From: Platerodrilus igneus
Taxonomy: Eukaryota; Arthropoda; Insecta; Coleoptera; Lycidae
Direction of reading: 5' to 3'
Assembly (NCBI GenBank): GCA_036346225.1
Contig: JARFIW010001670.1
Coordinates: 3,782,001-3,846,000 of the forward strand
Length of the DNA: 64,000 nt
The position numbers and the translations under genes were made by a program. The notes beneath the pieces were generated by a model, which was given only the letters and a program-made list of their open reading frames with translations, was not told the origin of the DNA and did no database searches. Positions 33,217 through 44,165 of the stretch are shown here, piece after piece; the first letter of the stretch is position 1; each line of letters opens with the position of its first letter.

Positions 33217-34531
33217 CAGTATTGCCCGAAATAAACAGTACTGAAATTGTAATTGTTTTGTATATTTAAAAAATACATATTATTGACACTTTATTATATG
33301 TTCTAAATGTGCACCTCCTCGTTCGAGACAGACTTCATAACGATGTTCTAAGTTTCTGGTCATGTTATTGAATAAGGGTTGTCTCAGGGCTGCGAAGAAG
33401 ACTCTAAGGGCATCCTTTAATTCATCGATGGTTTGTGGTGCCCGTTTGAAAACGGCATTTTTAGCCATGCCCCAAATGTATGCGTCTGGAGGTGTGAGGT
33501 CTGGAGAATGTGAAGGATAAGGGAAGTCAGTAAATCGTGATATGAATTTGCTTGGAAAATGTTCTTGAAGAAATTGACGAATTGCGGCAGCAGTATGGCA
33601 AGTTGCCCCGTCCTGCTGAAAAAATTGGTTTCGAAATGCCAAGTTACGTGCACGACAGAATTGACGTAGATCAGGGATAAATCGTGTTAAAATTTGTCTG
33701 TACCTCTGTTGATTAAGTGTGACTTGCCTACCATTCTCTTCGATAAAGTACGGACCAATGATTCCGTGTCCGGAAACAGCACACCAGACACTCACTTTTT
33801 CACTATGTAAAGGAACCTCTTGAACCTCATCGGGTCTGGCAAAGCCCAGAAATCTATTTGTGCGACGATTCACATAGCCTGACAAGTGAAAATGTGCTTC
33901 GTCTGAAAACTAAACATTTTTCAAAAATTCAGGATTTTCATATTGTAACGCGAGAATTCTGGCGCAATATTCCACTCTACTGCGATAATCCCGAGGATGT
34001 AGTTGTTGATGTACCTGAATCACATACGAAAATGTACCCAGCTCCTTCAGGATTCTTTGAAAGGAAGTTTTTTTTAAATCAAGTTGTAACGCTGTCCTTG
34101 CCTGGCTGACTTTCGGATTTTCTAAGATTTGCTCAAAAACACGTTCATGGTTATTGTTGTTGTTAACTGTCCTGGGACGCCCCGAGTTTCCTTTTCGTTG
34201 GCACAATACACTACCTGTATTTCTAAACTTTTCAATAACCTTCAAAATTACAGCATTACTTGGAGAACGTTTATTAAACCTTTGTGTGAATTGATCAGAC
34301 ACGTATAGCAAACTTGCACCATTACGTCGGCCGATTCCGTATGAACGAAAATAATGCTCTACCAGAAACACTTTCTTCTCTGTACTTAACACCATTTTTA
34401 ACAATTAGGCCCTACTAATTACTTGTTTGAGGTTTACTTGACAGGTCTATACTAGCTAACTTGAGTGTGACAGCGCACGCATAAAAACACCGCCAACTTA
34501 GTTTCAGTACTGTTTATTTCGGGCAATACTG
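33217..34531 (-). mobile_element. Mariner-type DNA transposon, nearly intact (1,315 bp)
   Basis: Terminal inverted repeats of 30 identical bases (CAGTATTGCCCGAAATAAAC then AGTACTGAAA) lie at 33217-33246 and 34502-34531. The element is flanked by TA on both sides (33215-33216 and 34532-34533), the target duplication expected of the Tc1/mariner superfamily. Confidence 0.92.
33280..34404 (-). pseudogene. Mariner-type transposase (DD41D-like), one in-frame stop
   Basis: The DDE transposase would cut and paste the element by its TIRs. From ATG at 34404 the protein shows a helix-turn-helix (FLVEHYFRSYGIGRRNGASL), a second DNA-binding region with SGRPRTV, and the catalytic core. SDEAHFHLSGYVNRR carries D1, QQDGATCHTA carries D2 and SPDLTPPDAYIWG carries D3. 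I count 41 residues between D2 and D3, a spacing reported for the rosa-type group. TAG at 33912-33910, just before FSDEAHF, splits an otherwise single frame of about 375 codons. All three acidic residues are intact. Confidence 0.88.
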
Positions 34532-34533
34532 TA

Positions 34534-36285
34534 TTTAGGTTACAAACTTTTACTTTATCACTTTGTAATTCTTTTAACATTTGCGCTAAAATACGTGTTA
34601 AAGGTGGCAATATTTTTAAGGTTCCATTAAGTGAATCTAACATCAATGAATCATTATCATCTGGGATTCAACTTGCCATTAACTAGTTGAAAGTATTGTA
34701 CAGGCTCGGAAGTTTCAATAAGTAATTATAATAGTTGCAGTATTTGTCCAAGATTTTATATAACAGATTTAGTTACAGATTTGAAACTAAATCAAAGTTG
34801 GCAAAAGCGTTGATTGAATGGTTTTAATATCCAAACCACAAGGATACACACGGCGTCGGTATATTCATGGTACGTGGTGCATGATGTTCTCGTTGTTCTC
34901 TTCAAAAATAATCTCCACTTAAAAGGACTTAATATGTTTAAACTTTTCATACTTTATTTCTGTTGCTTCCGACCTCCCATTTGCTTAGGTAAGCTTCACA
35001 ACACTTTTAAAATTATTTTATTTAATAATTTTTAGAAAGAAATACAACTTCCACATTTTATTCAAAATTAGGTAATCATTTACATTAACCATGGTATCCT
35101 GGATACCTATCTCTTGATTTATTACCTTCGCTAATTGTTGAATGAACACTTTTAATTTTTTATCTTTGTATTATCGACAATGTCATTTACCAAGAATTTT
35201 TCTCGGAGAATCACGTTGTTCAATTTATTACTGTATACGTGCCGTCCTCTAAATAAATACAATCGTATCTTTTGCGTTATTACATACGCTTTTTAGTACT
35301 TTTAATGAAATAAAAATTACATACCTGAAAACTACAATTACTTTTAGAACGCGCTGCTTTATCGTGTCCCTTATTGAGTACTTTTTGGTAGAAAATAATT
35401 GATGAGGAGCTGTAGTGTCTAAATTATTAAAATGCTACAAACCTTTGATTATTGTTATATACAAAACAAAAACAGAAAAATATCGCTCCTTCGCAACAAA
35501 GTATGCCACGGCTGCTCAGCTGCTTTTCTATAAATTATACTAGCTATTTAAAAAATTCTGCTATGGCAAATTGCCTAAGTTCAATAACATATTCATAGAG
35601 AAAGACGCGTCAATATCAACACAAAACTCCTCGTTTATTCATTAATTATACATTATGTACATCCTCTTTGTATAATAACACATTTCATAATACATTTTGA
35701 AAGCAATAGTTACTCAAAAAAATATTTACAATTATATTATCATAGAATGTAACAGGGCTTATCCACCATCTTTACTCTAACTCCGGTTTAGTACGAGCTC
35801 ATAATAAGCCTTAACCCTTCGTGCCAAATTTTGCACATCAATCCCCCAAAAATACTATTTTACCTTGTACATACCAAATATTGTTAATATCATAAATCAT
35901 TTCTAAACCTACATTTCCACATATAAATACATAAGCAATAATGCCACAGAAAAAGTTCGATCCATAGCTCTTTGCAAGTTTATCTTTTTAATTTATAACA
36001 TTATACCCACAATGCACAGAACACTTGCTTATAGCAAATGCAAAATAAACAACAGTTACATGGATTCTAGCACTGCTCCTAAGACTGTCATCAAACCATC
36101 ACCGACTACTGCCTACAGGAATACCCAATCTTGATTGCAATCACCATGACTGCTAGCTGCAACTATATCACCAAAGGGTTATCTCCTTTTCCACCTTCAT
36201 ACCGCATTCAGACTCCCAAACCTCTTCTAGTGTGTAGGTATTCAACCAGTTCGACCAAACACTAACTTTTACTAACTTTTACTTA
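34534..36285. other. About 1.75 kb without recognisable gene
   Basis: AT-rich. No TE protein, RNA gene or tandem structure was recognised. Confidence 0.4.
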
Positions 36286-38058
36286 CAAGTTGGAAGAGAC
36301 GTTCTGTTACTGCTTGTCCAGCGGATTTTAGAGTTTCTGCTTGCACCTTATCTGTATCCGGCGCCTTACCATTTTTCAGACCCTTTATTACTAATTCAAA
36401 CTCATCTCTAAGTATAGGATATCCCAAGTCATCATTCTTAATGTCTGATTCCTGTTCTAATGCTGTTAGTTCTTCTCATGCATATAAATTTTCCATATAT
36501 TCTAGCCATCTACCCACTTTCTCTACATTTTCTATAATGACGTTTCTTCCTGCGTCCTTTATATTTTTGCTATACAGTTTTATATCCCTAAAATTGATTC
36601 TAATTAGTTTGTATGCTTTATCTGTCTTTCTCATTTCCATCTTAGTTTGTACGTCTTTGCACTTTTCATCAATCTATTGTTTTTTAGCCTTCCTGCATTT
36701 GCGAATAATTTCCCATTTTATGACTTTGTATCTCTGTTTTCCTGTTTCGTCTGATTTATTTTTGTATTTTCGTCTTTGTTCTGTTAAATTTAGGATATCC
36801 TTTGTTATACATGGTTTCTTATTTTCTTTTTATGCATACCCAGAGTATCTCTGGCCGTCATGTCTAAGCTGGATTTAATGTTGTTCCATTCTGTTTCTAC
36901 TTCCTTAGTATCAAAAATTTTCCCGATACCTTTCAGCAATTCATTTGATTTTTTTTAATTCCTTCTTGAATATCTTTATCTTTTAATTTCTCAAAGTGCC
37001 TTATTCCTTTTCTTTTTTGCAAATTTGTAAATTTAAGTGTGGCCTTCATAATTACGATGTTGTGGTCAGTATCTATATCTGCTTCTGGGTAGCTTCTACA
37101 GTCTTTTACTTGATTCCTAAACCGTTGTCTAACAAGAATGTAATCTGTTTGATATCTTCCTATATCTCCTGGCATGTTCCACGTATATTGTCTTCTAGCA
37201 TGATGTTGAAATAATGTGTTTGTGATGATTAAATTGTTTTTGTCGCAAAATTTTACTAGCATATTTCCCCTGTCGCTTCTCGTGCCTAAACCCTATAAAC
37301 CTACTACCGCTTCTACCTCTTCGTCACTGTAGCTAGAGGCGGACATGTGTACTTGTATTATTATTGTGTTTACTGGTTTAGATTTTAATCTAACCACGAG
37401 TACTCTTTTGTTCTTTTGTAAGTAATTTTTTATACAGTGTCCTATCATTTTTCGCACAACTATCCCCACGCCGAATTTCCTTTCTCTGTTCCTGTATGAA
37501 TTACTCTGTCTCCACTGCAAAAATCCCCCGCCTCTTCCCTCCGAACTTTGCTGATTCCTAGTATGTCTAGAGCTAACCTGTTCATTTCGATTTTCAGGTT
37601 TTCTAGCTTACCTAGCTTATCACGCTCCGACTCGCAAAATGTTCCCAACTCTTATTCTGAACTTTCCAATCGCATCCTCCGGAGTAGTCCCCACCCGGAG
37701 ATCCGAATGGGGGACTATTTTAACTCCGGAATCTTTTACCCCAGAGAATGCCATCATGTTTATTACAATTTAAGTACGCTGTGTACTTTTGAGGTAATTT
37801 GGTGGTTTCCCGTTGCCTTCCACATCGCGGTGGTGTATCTTAGACTGCCATACGACCCCTATGGTCTCTACCAATCTATGTACCAAAAGAGCCGCTGCCC
37901 TCTTTCTGGGACCTGTCTTAGTCTGGTTCCTCATTAACGACCATACTATTTTGGTTGGACCTTTAGTTCGGCTTTTTAGCTCATTAGAACACGCAAGCCA
38001 ATTCATCTGTTCTATTAATCTAGAACTTAGGCAAAGCGCAGGTCCATTCGAAATGGAT
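36286..38058 (-). mobile_element. APE-type LINE copy B, 5' half only
   Basis: Corresponds to about 30627-32460 of copy A at moderate divergence. It has the endonuclease block with DTDHNIV (near 37045), NNLIITNTLFQHHARRQYTW and DIGRYQTDYILVRQRF, the EN N-terminus (KLGKLENLKIEMNRLALDIL), and RT fingers up to the phrase at 36286-36330. The rest of the RT and the C-terminus are missing. Losing the 3' half is unusual for a LINE insertion. Confidence 0.8.
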
Positions 38059-39474
38059 GAGGTACATATTAAAAAAAACGGTACCCCAGAATATTGAATT
38101 AATAGTAAATTGTAATTAAGGATCCTTTCTCTCTGTGCCATAAATCGCTAGAACACACTATTGATAGACTCCCAGTTTCGACTAAATACTTCTTTGTGTA
38201 TCACATCAGTATGACTGCTACATTAGAATGGTAATGGGTAAACATGGTTTTTCCAACTTTGAGTATAAGTAGTTAACGCTAAAGTGAAACGTTCTCCTGG
38301 ATAGTTTCAAAAACCAATTGCTGCAATAGCATTTGGTGTTACTGAAGTTAAACTTTGACAAACCACTGTGATTAACAAAATTGCCGTACTTTTTCAAAGT
38401 ATGGTATATACACAATTTTAACTTTCTATTTCTTAAAAATTTTAAACGTATTGTTAGTTAATATTTTCTTTTAGTTTTTACGCGAACCCAAATCCTACAA
38501 GCGGTACACACAGTCAAGGAATAGAATGCCGTTCCAACAATTCCTTCTAAAAAGTATAAATAGTATAAATCAAGACAACTTCTAGATGATAAGAAAAAAC
38601 TAGCACTTTCCGCAAATTTACGTTACAAGCAAAAGTATTGGTTCAGGAAAATAACAAGAGAATAATCATCCTAATAAACAAGTTCCTAGCATTTATGTTA
38701 ACAATATAACAAAGTTTGTCGTAATAGATATCGATTCTTATATATTCAAACCAAGAATTAAACTGTCGTTTTAAACATGTTTTCGAATATGGTTAAGAAT
38801 AGATATCGCTCTTGATGCATATAAATTTGAAAAAGAAAAACTATGAAACAGCACACAATAAAATTATGTGTGAAAACAAAATTCACACGGTACAAAATAC
38901 AGGGAGCATAAAACGTCCGCTAAAAATAAATGTGATGGATTAATGATATTGAAATTTTTTGAAAATCAACTCAGGATTTTTCAAAACTGAATTGTTAAAT
39001 TGGGTAATGTAGCTACAAATAAAGAAAATCATTGCAAGGTATTAAAGATATGCAAAATGTGCACGAGCTACTACTTATAAGAAAAAAATTAAAGTATAAC
39101 GTTTAACGCTCAACGAATAATTTGATCTGTGGACTAAATGTAGACAAGAGAAGGGGTAAATGAAAAGTGAATTGAAAAATATTTAGGGACTTTTTGGTTT
39201 CAGAACTTGGGCAAGGTGTCTAAACTGCATGGTATGGCAGCGCATAAAACGCCAAACCATTTTGACTAGTACACCTTCTAGATATTCACCAGGTTTAACG
39301 GTGCTCAATTCATTGTAACGGTGCATATTCAAAAAGGGAGTTATTCTACATAAACCTATCGGCGGTTACAGAAGGGAGTTAAGGAATTTAGCTCCCCCCC
39401 CCCCCGCAAAAGATTCTAAGTGCATCATGCATTAAAGTGGTAATTAAAAAAAAGTAATAAACGAAAAACATATT
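38059..39474. other. About 1.4 kb without recognisable gene
   Basis: A C homopolymer of about 14 bases at about 39400-39413 is the only notable structure. Confidence 0.4.
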
Positions 39475-40143
39475 GCAGCAGTATGCAACAAACCGTACTC
39501 CTGACTAACTAACCAATAAGCACGCAACACGCAAATAAATAGGGTGCACGTTTAAAACACCCCTCAAACAATAATGGATTCGTCCGACACCCCTCAAATA
39601 CATAATGGAACGAACCATCCGAACGTATAATAGAAAGAAACCCTGAATATAAAAAGAGCTCCAAACGCTAGATCAAATTACTTTTTAATTGTACTCCGCT
39701 TAAGGTAGTTACCAAACTTCTTGAAAAGAACAGTGCAAGACGGAAATCGCTAAGCTGCCCGTGCACCAAGGATTTTATTTTAGATTATTCCGTTGTGACC
39801 ACCAAATCTTACAGAATAAAATGAAGTGAACTTTTATAGCCACACACGGACTCCAGAGCCCTCATAACAGATCTCGGAGCCGCTCCAGCTCCGAAGCCAA
39901 CAACTCGTTCTAATTTTTACCAACCAAGAATGTAGCCCGTATGCCATCATCTCCGCCTACCAAAATCCTATCCGCATTGCATTGAGCGCAACGAAAGGCA
40001 TCATCTTTTGCACAATACAGATCCAGGTCTTCGTCATAAAATCGCAACATTCAATTCATCAACATAGAAAAACATCCAGCATGAAATAAAATTGCCGCAC
40101 CTGAAGTTATTTCCAATGCCAAAGAGCCAAAGTCACAAGACAC

Positions 40144-40427
40144 GTGATCACAGAAACAAATTTCAAAGCATCATCTTCAAGATTCAAACACGTCCACATA
40201 AACATTATTGGAGTATTACCCGTATCAGATGGGCACCGATACACATTAACATGCATCTACCGCTTTACAAGCTGGTCAGAGGCAAAATCTGTGCAAAGCA
40301 TTGAAGTTGAAACGGTAGCCAAGACATTCATAGAACAATATATCGTACGCTCAGAGTCACAACAGACCAAGACCGTCAGTTTAAATCAGAAAGATTCAAA
40401 CAATTAGAAACGCAGTCACTAGAAAAG
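40144..40427 (+). pseudogene. Ty3/Gypsy integrase core fragment
   Basis: The frame from 40144 reads FKHVHINIIGVLPVSDGHRY then TLTCIYRFTSWSEA, the start of a Gypsy-type integrase core. The first catalytic aspartate position carries N (HINIIG). A one-base shift near 40350 is needed to read TTDQDRQFKSERFKQLE, the second aspartate region. The third catalytic residue lies beyond the fragment. It identifies the surrounding LTR element as Gypsy-derived. Confidence 0.75.
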
Positions 40428-41388
40428 GATGTAGGAGTATGAGACCAACATACTCTTAACTGACCAATAAGCACGCAGAAGGTAAATACGTAGCATGCAC
40501 GCTGTAAACACTTCTCAAACAATAATGAACTCGTCCGACACCCTTCGAAACACATAATGTGTAACGGGCATTTTTAATAGCTTAACATTTTACGCTTTTT
40601 CCCAATTAGTAAATACATTTCTGTAACTACTATTTCTATATTTGATTTTCAATTAATAAATAAATTGCAAGGAACGAATTGTAAATAGGATTATTCCTAA
40701 ATTACTTTCTCGAAAATGATAAACAGCTCGTAACTATTTAGTAGATAGGATGGCTGCATTCATTTTATTGGATGTTCTTTATGTTATTAACAAGTTTAGA
40801 TAATAGACGATAAAACGTTGGAATAGCAACGAGTTCATGTAAACAGATTAGAGAGAGGAGTTGTAGTTTGTGTTTTGATCCGATAATTACGTTAAAAATG
40901 CTGTTTCCTTTTTGCTTTGAAAATAGTGTAGTTCTGATGGCGATTGAAATAGTATGTTTTATAGGCGAACGTGTTTGGTCGACGCACGTGTGTTTTAAGG
41001 TCATTGACTGACGGTTTTACTGATACGCGTAGCTTTACTAATTGTTTTTTTTGTTGCTTTTCTGTTGGAAATAAGAGTAGTTGTAGTTTGTTCTTGGTTC
41101 CTAGATATTAATTACGTAAAAAGTACTGTTTCCTTGTTGCTTTAAAAATAGTGAGAATTAATGCAGTATAAATTGTCGAATTGTGTTTTTAGTTGTCTTT
41201 CTTGTGAAATGAAAAGTTGTATATTAACTGTAGCAGCGTAGTTCTGTTTACCATTTGAAGGCAATATGCTTGATATGTAACGTGTTTGACGTGCTTGTTT
41301 ACGGAACACAGACGGTTTTAGTGATACGCGTTGCTTTACTAATTGTGTTTTTTTGTGGCGTTGTCCTTTTCTTATTTGAGTAGTTCAT

Positions 41389-41681
41389 ACTTTGGATTAT
41401 CCAAATACTGTTGATACTGTAGTTTCTGAATTTTCTAACCCCAAAGAATCTACAACAAATCTTTACTAGCGCAAATTTCGTTATTTGCGAAATATAACAG
41501 ATTACCGGTTTACAAAGGTATTGGTTGAAGTTTCTCACTGCTTTTTGGGATGTTTATGAAGATAATAAACATTTTGGCCCAATTGAAATTAAACTAGTGC
41601 TACAACATATTTCTAAATTATTGCCTCAGGAAATAGAAGTAACAAGAAATTTATCAATGCTACATAGGTCCGTCGCGTGCT
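41389..41681 (+). pseudogene. Unidentified coding-like segment at the position of the commissureless-like exon
   Basis: From about 41389 a frame reads LDYPNTVDTVVSEFSNPKES, then has a TAG (41467), then RKFRYLRNITDYRFTKVLVE. A frame change near 41545 continues as AFWDVYEDNKHFGPIEIKLV, then LQHISKLLPQEIEVTRNLSM before TAA. Composition looks protein-like (charged helical text), but I recognise no family. It could be a captured host exon or a retroelement protein remnant. Confidence 0.4.
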
Positions 41682-42219
41682 AATGCCTGTTGCCAACACC
41701 AGTAAAATACGTAGGTGTGATTAGGGTAACGTGTGATAAGTTCCATCAACACCCTCCCAGTAAAGGGTTGAAGTGCTTCGCTAGTGCAGGACCTCGTGAA
41801 TCCCATACTTCAAATGCGAGGAAGCGTTACTGAAGGACTTTTTGTAAGTTGAACTATTTCTTACTTATTATTACTTTAAATATCTATCCGTTGTTTTGCC
41901 ATATCTTCGTCGTTCTGATACCTTTTACAATAGACTTGCCTGCGATTAAGAAGAAAAAAAAGAAAGAAAAAAAAATTAATACTGCTGAATTACTCATATC
42001 ACTTGTGTCTTATCTATTTATCTTTTGTTAATATTTTGTCTGATTTATGTTTAATTGGTGTGTGAGGAAACGTTTCTGCTACTCCCCAATATTACCTCAC
42101 TTTGTACTAAAAATTTTTGTATTGCTTTTACCGTTGTTATATTATATAGATTATCTAAACAGTTTTTTTACATTCTACCAAGTACTGACTAACTTAGACT
42201 ATGCATTGCTGCTATGCTT

Positions 42220-42297
42220 TTTCTTTATTTCAGGTTTGCAGGACTAATCTTTTTTTTTATTGCAGGTTTGCTATTCTAATTTCTTTTATTGCAGGTA
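42220..42297 (+). promoter_or_regulatory. Three tandem splice-acceptor-like motifs, second copy
   Basis: TTTATTTCAG, TTTTATTGCAG and TTTTATTGCAG, each followed by GT and about 30 bp apart. They match 13496-13557 on the opposite strand. Confidence 0.55.
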
Positions 42298-43018
42298 CTG
42301 TTACTAACTCCTTACCGCCGCATACATCAATGTCAGTCAGCTTTCTACAACCCCCCCCCCTACTCTCCGATTGAGCCCAGTCATTTCTTTGACTTTTTTT
42401 GTGTTACGTAGCATAAATTTGGCGCCCAACGTGCTGCCACGAATAAACGTAACAAATGGAACTATCGTAATGTACAGTACAGGCAAATCCAAGATATAAA
42501 AAGAGTTCTAAACGCTAAAACATATTAGTTTTTAATTTTTCTTTTTTTAAGGTAGTCATCAAACTTTTTGAAGAAAACTTAAGAATAGTGCAAGACGGGA
42601 GTCGCCAAGCTCCTCTTGCACTAAAAGTTTTTCTTAAAATTATCCCGTTGGAACCGCCAAATCTAGCGAGATAAAATGAAGTAAACTTCTATAACCACGC
42701 CAAAACCCGCCATAACACAGCATAGATCCGCTCTACCTCAAAAGCTATCAGGATCACTTTTCAAAAAGGTGACTCCATCAAGCACACTAGAATAGGGAAA
42801 TTCCGCCAGCACTCGTTGCAATTTCTATCAACCAAAGATGTCGCTCGTATGCCAGTGTCTCTGTCTATCAGCCCCAAGGTACCGAGACATGGAAATCGTA
42901 TTCCAATCACTCTTTGCATTTGGCGTAACGACGGACATCATCCTGCGCACAACACAGATCTAAGTCTTGGTCATAAAGCCGCAACGTTCAATTTTTTAAC
43001 ATAGAAAAACGTCCAGCA

Positions 43019-43565
43019 GTTTAATAAACTAAAGTGCTTTCAGTGTTAAAGGACTTACAATAATTACGCACAAAAGCTTTGTAAATATTTTCTATGTTTT
43101 TTAACATATAATTAGTTCGTATTTTTAAACTTATACATAAATGTTATCTCTACCGTTACGAAGCATTAACAAGGCGACCCCTGACAGACCAGAATGCCAC
43201 AAATATAATAATAGATAATAACTGTAATTCAGAGCTTTCTAAAGTAGATTTTTAAAATTAATCTAGAGGAACTTACATAAATAAATAGAACAGTATTCAA
43301 AGCGCATCGCATGGTTCTATCGCCGCGCACCCATTCATCGGATTTGTAATAATACGAAACATTGTTTTACAAACAATTAATACCTCTACAACAGTTTTGT
43401 CATACGAACATTATCTTAAATATAACATCGATAACAAACATAACTTCTTTTCAACCCAAATCTTATACACTATAAGTAGAGTTAAAAATCTTTCTTTATA
43501 ACTTAATCTCGAAATTGTTTTTGATGTGTATAAAACTTACCCAAAACAGTCGTATAATCTAATAG
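43019..43565. other. Spacer without recognisable gene
   Basis: No supported feature. Confidence 0.4.
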
Positions 43566-44165
43566 CCTACCGTTTAAACCTATCTGATATCGTTAGGGTT
43601 AATTACTACCTTCTGCAATCGCGAAAACTTTCTTCGTAGGTTTTCCAACCCTTTTCAAAATTAAATACATTGACTTCTACACACTCTTCTAAATTCAAAA
43701 TACTTGCCCACAAAAAATACAGTACATGTAAGACAGCACTTTAAAGTAAGTGACGTATTATCTAATCTCATCAATCATGTGCCAATATCGAAGCCTAAAA
43801 TTCCCCTGCCTTTAACATTTGATTAGCTTTTATAACCGCAATCCTCTGACGTAGGTATAGTCTACCGTTTAAACCGTTTAGACTTATCTGATATCGTTAG
43901 GGTTAATTATTACCTTATACAATCGCGAAAACTTTCTTCGTAGGTTTTCTAATTTTTTTAAAATTAAATACATTAACTTCTACACACATTCTTCTTAATT
44001 AAAAATACTTGCCTACAAAAAAATACAGTATATGTAAGACAGCACTTTAAAATAAGTGACGTATTACCCTATCTCATTAATTATGTGGCAAAATCGAAAC
44101 CGTAAAACTCTCCTGCCTTTAACATTCGATTGGTTTTTATAACCGCAATCATCTCTGACGTAGAT
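43566..44165. repeat. Two-unit tandem repeat, about 296-bp unit
   Basis: CTACCGTTTAAACC at 43567 recurs at 43862. In each unit, in order, come TGATATCGTTAGGGTTAATT, CAATCGCGAAAACTTTCTTC, ATGTAAGACAGCACTTTAAA and CCTGCCTTTAACATT. The units differ by several percent. Non-coding. Confidence 0.85.

Larger units (their letters stand above)
40560..42454 (+). mobile_element. TG...CA insertion, second copy (1,895 bp), inside the 3' LTR
   Basis: Begins TGTAACGGGCATTTTT and ends AAACGTAACA, flanked by AATG on both sides (40556-40559 and 42455-42458). Because the other LTR gives the pre-insertion sequence (ACATAATGGAAC), the boundaries are exact. It shares both ends, the donor context (GTAAGTTGAACTATTTC, from about 41847) and three acceptor-like motifs with 13319-15375. 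It lacks the commissureless-like exon. Internally, about 220 bp is tandemly duplicated (TTGTAGTTTG at 40861 and 41081). Confidence 0.8.
39475..43018 (+). mobile_element. Short LTR retroelement with split 3' LTR
   Basis: 5' LTR 39475-40081, internal 40082-40427, and 3' LTR 40428-43018 interrupted by an insertion at 40560-42454. The LTRs match in order: CAATAAGCACGCA, CAATAATG..TCGTCCGACACCC, TATAAAAAGAG (promoter-like, about 39651 and 42500), GTGCAAGACGG, ATAAAATGAAGT and the CCAGCA end. A purine run (AGAAAAGGA) immediately precedes the 3' LTR. The internal region is only about 350 bp, so this is non-autonomous or internally deleted. The exact 5' edge of the first LTR is uncertain. Confidence 0.8.
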
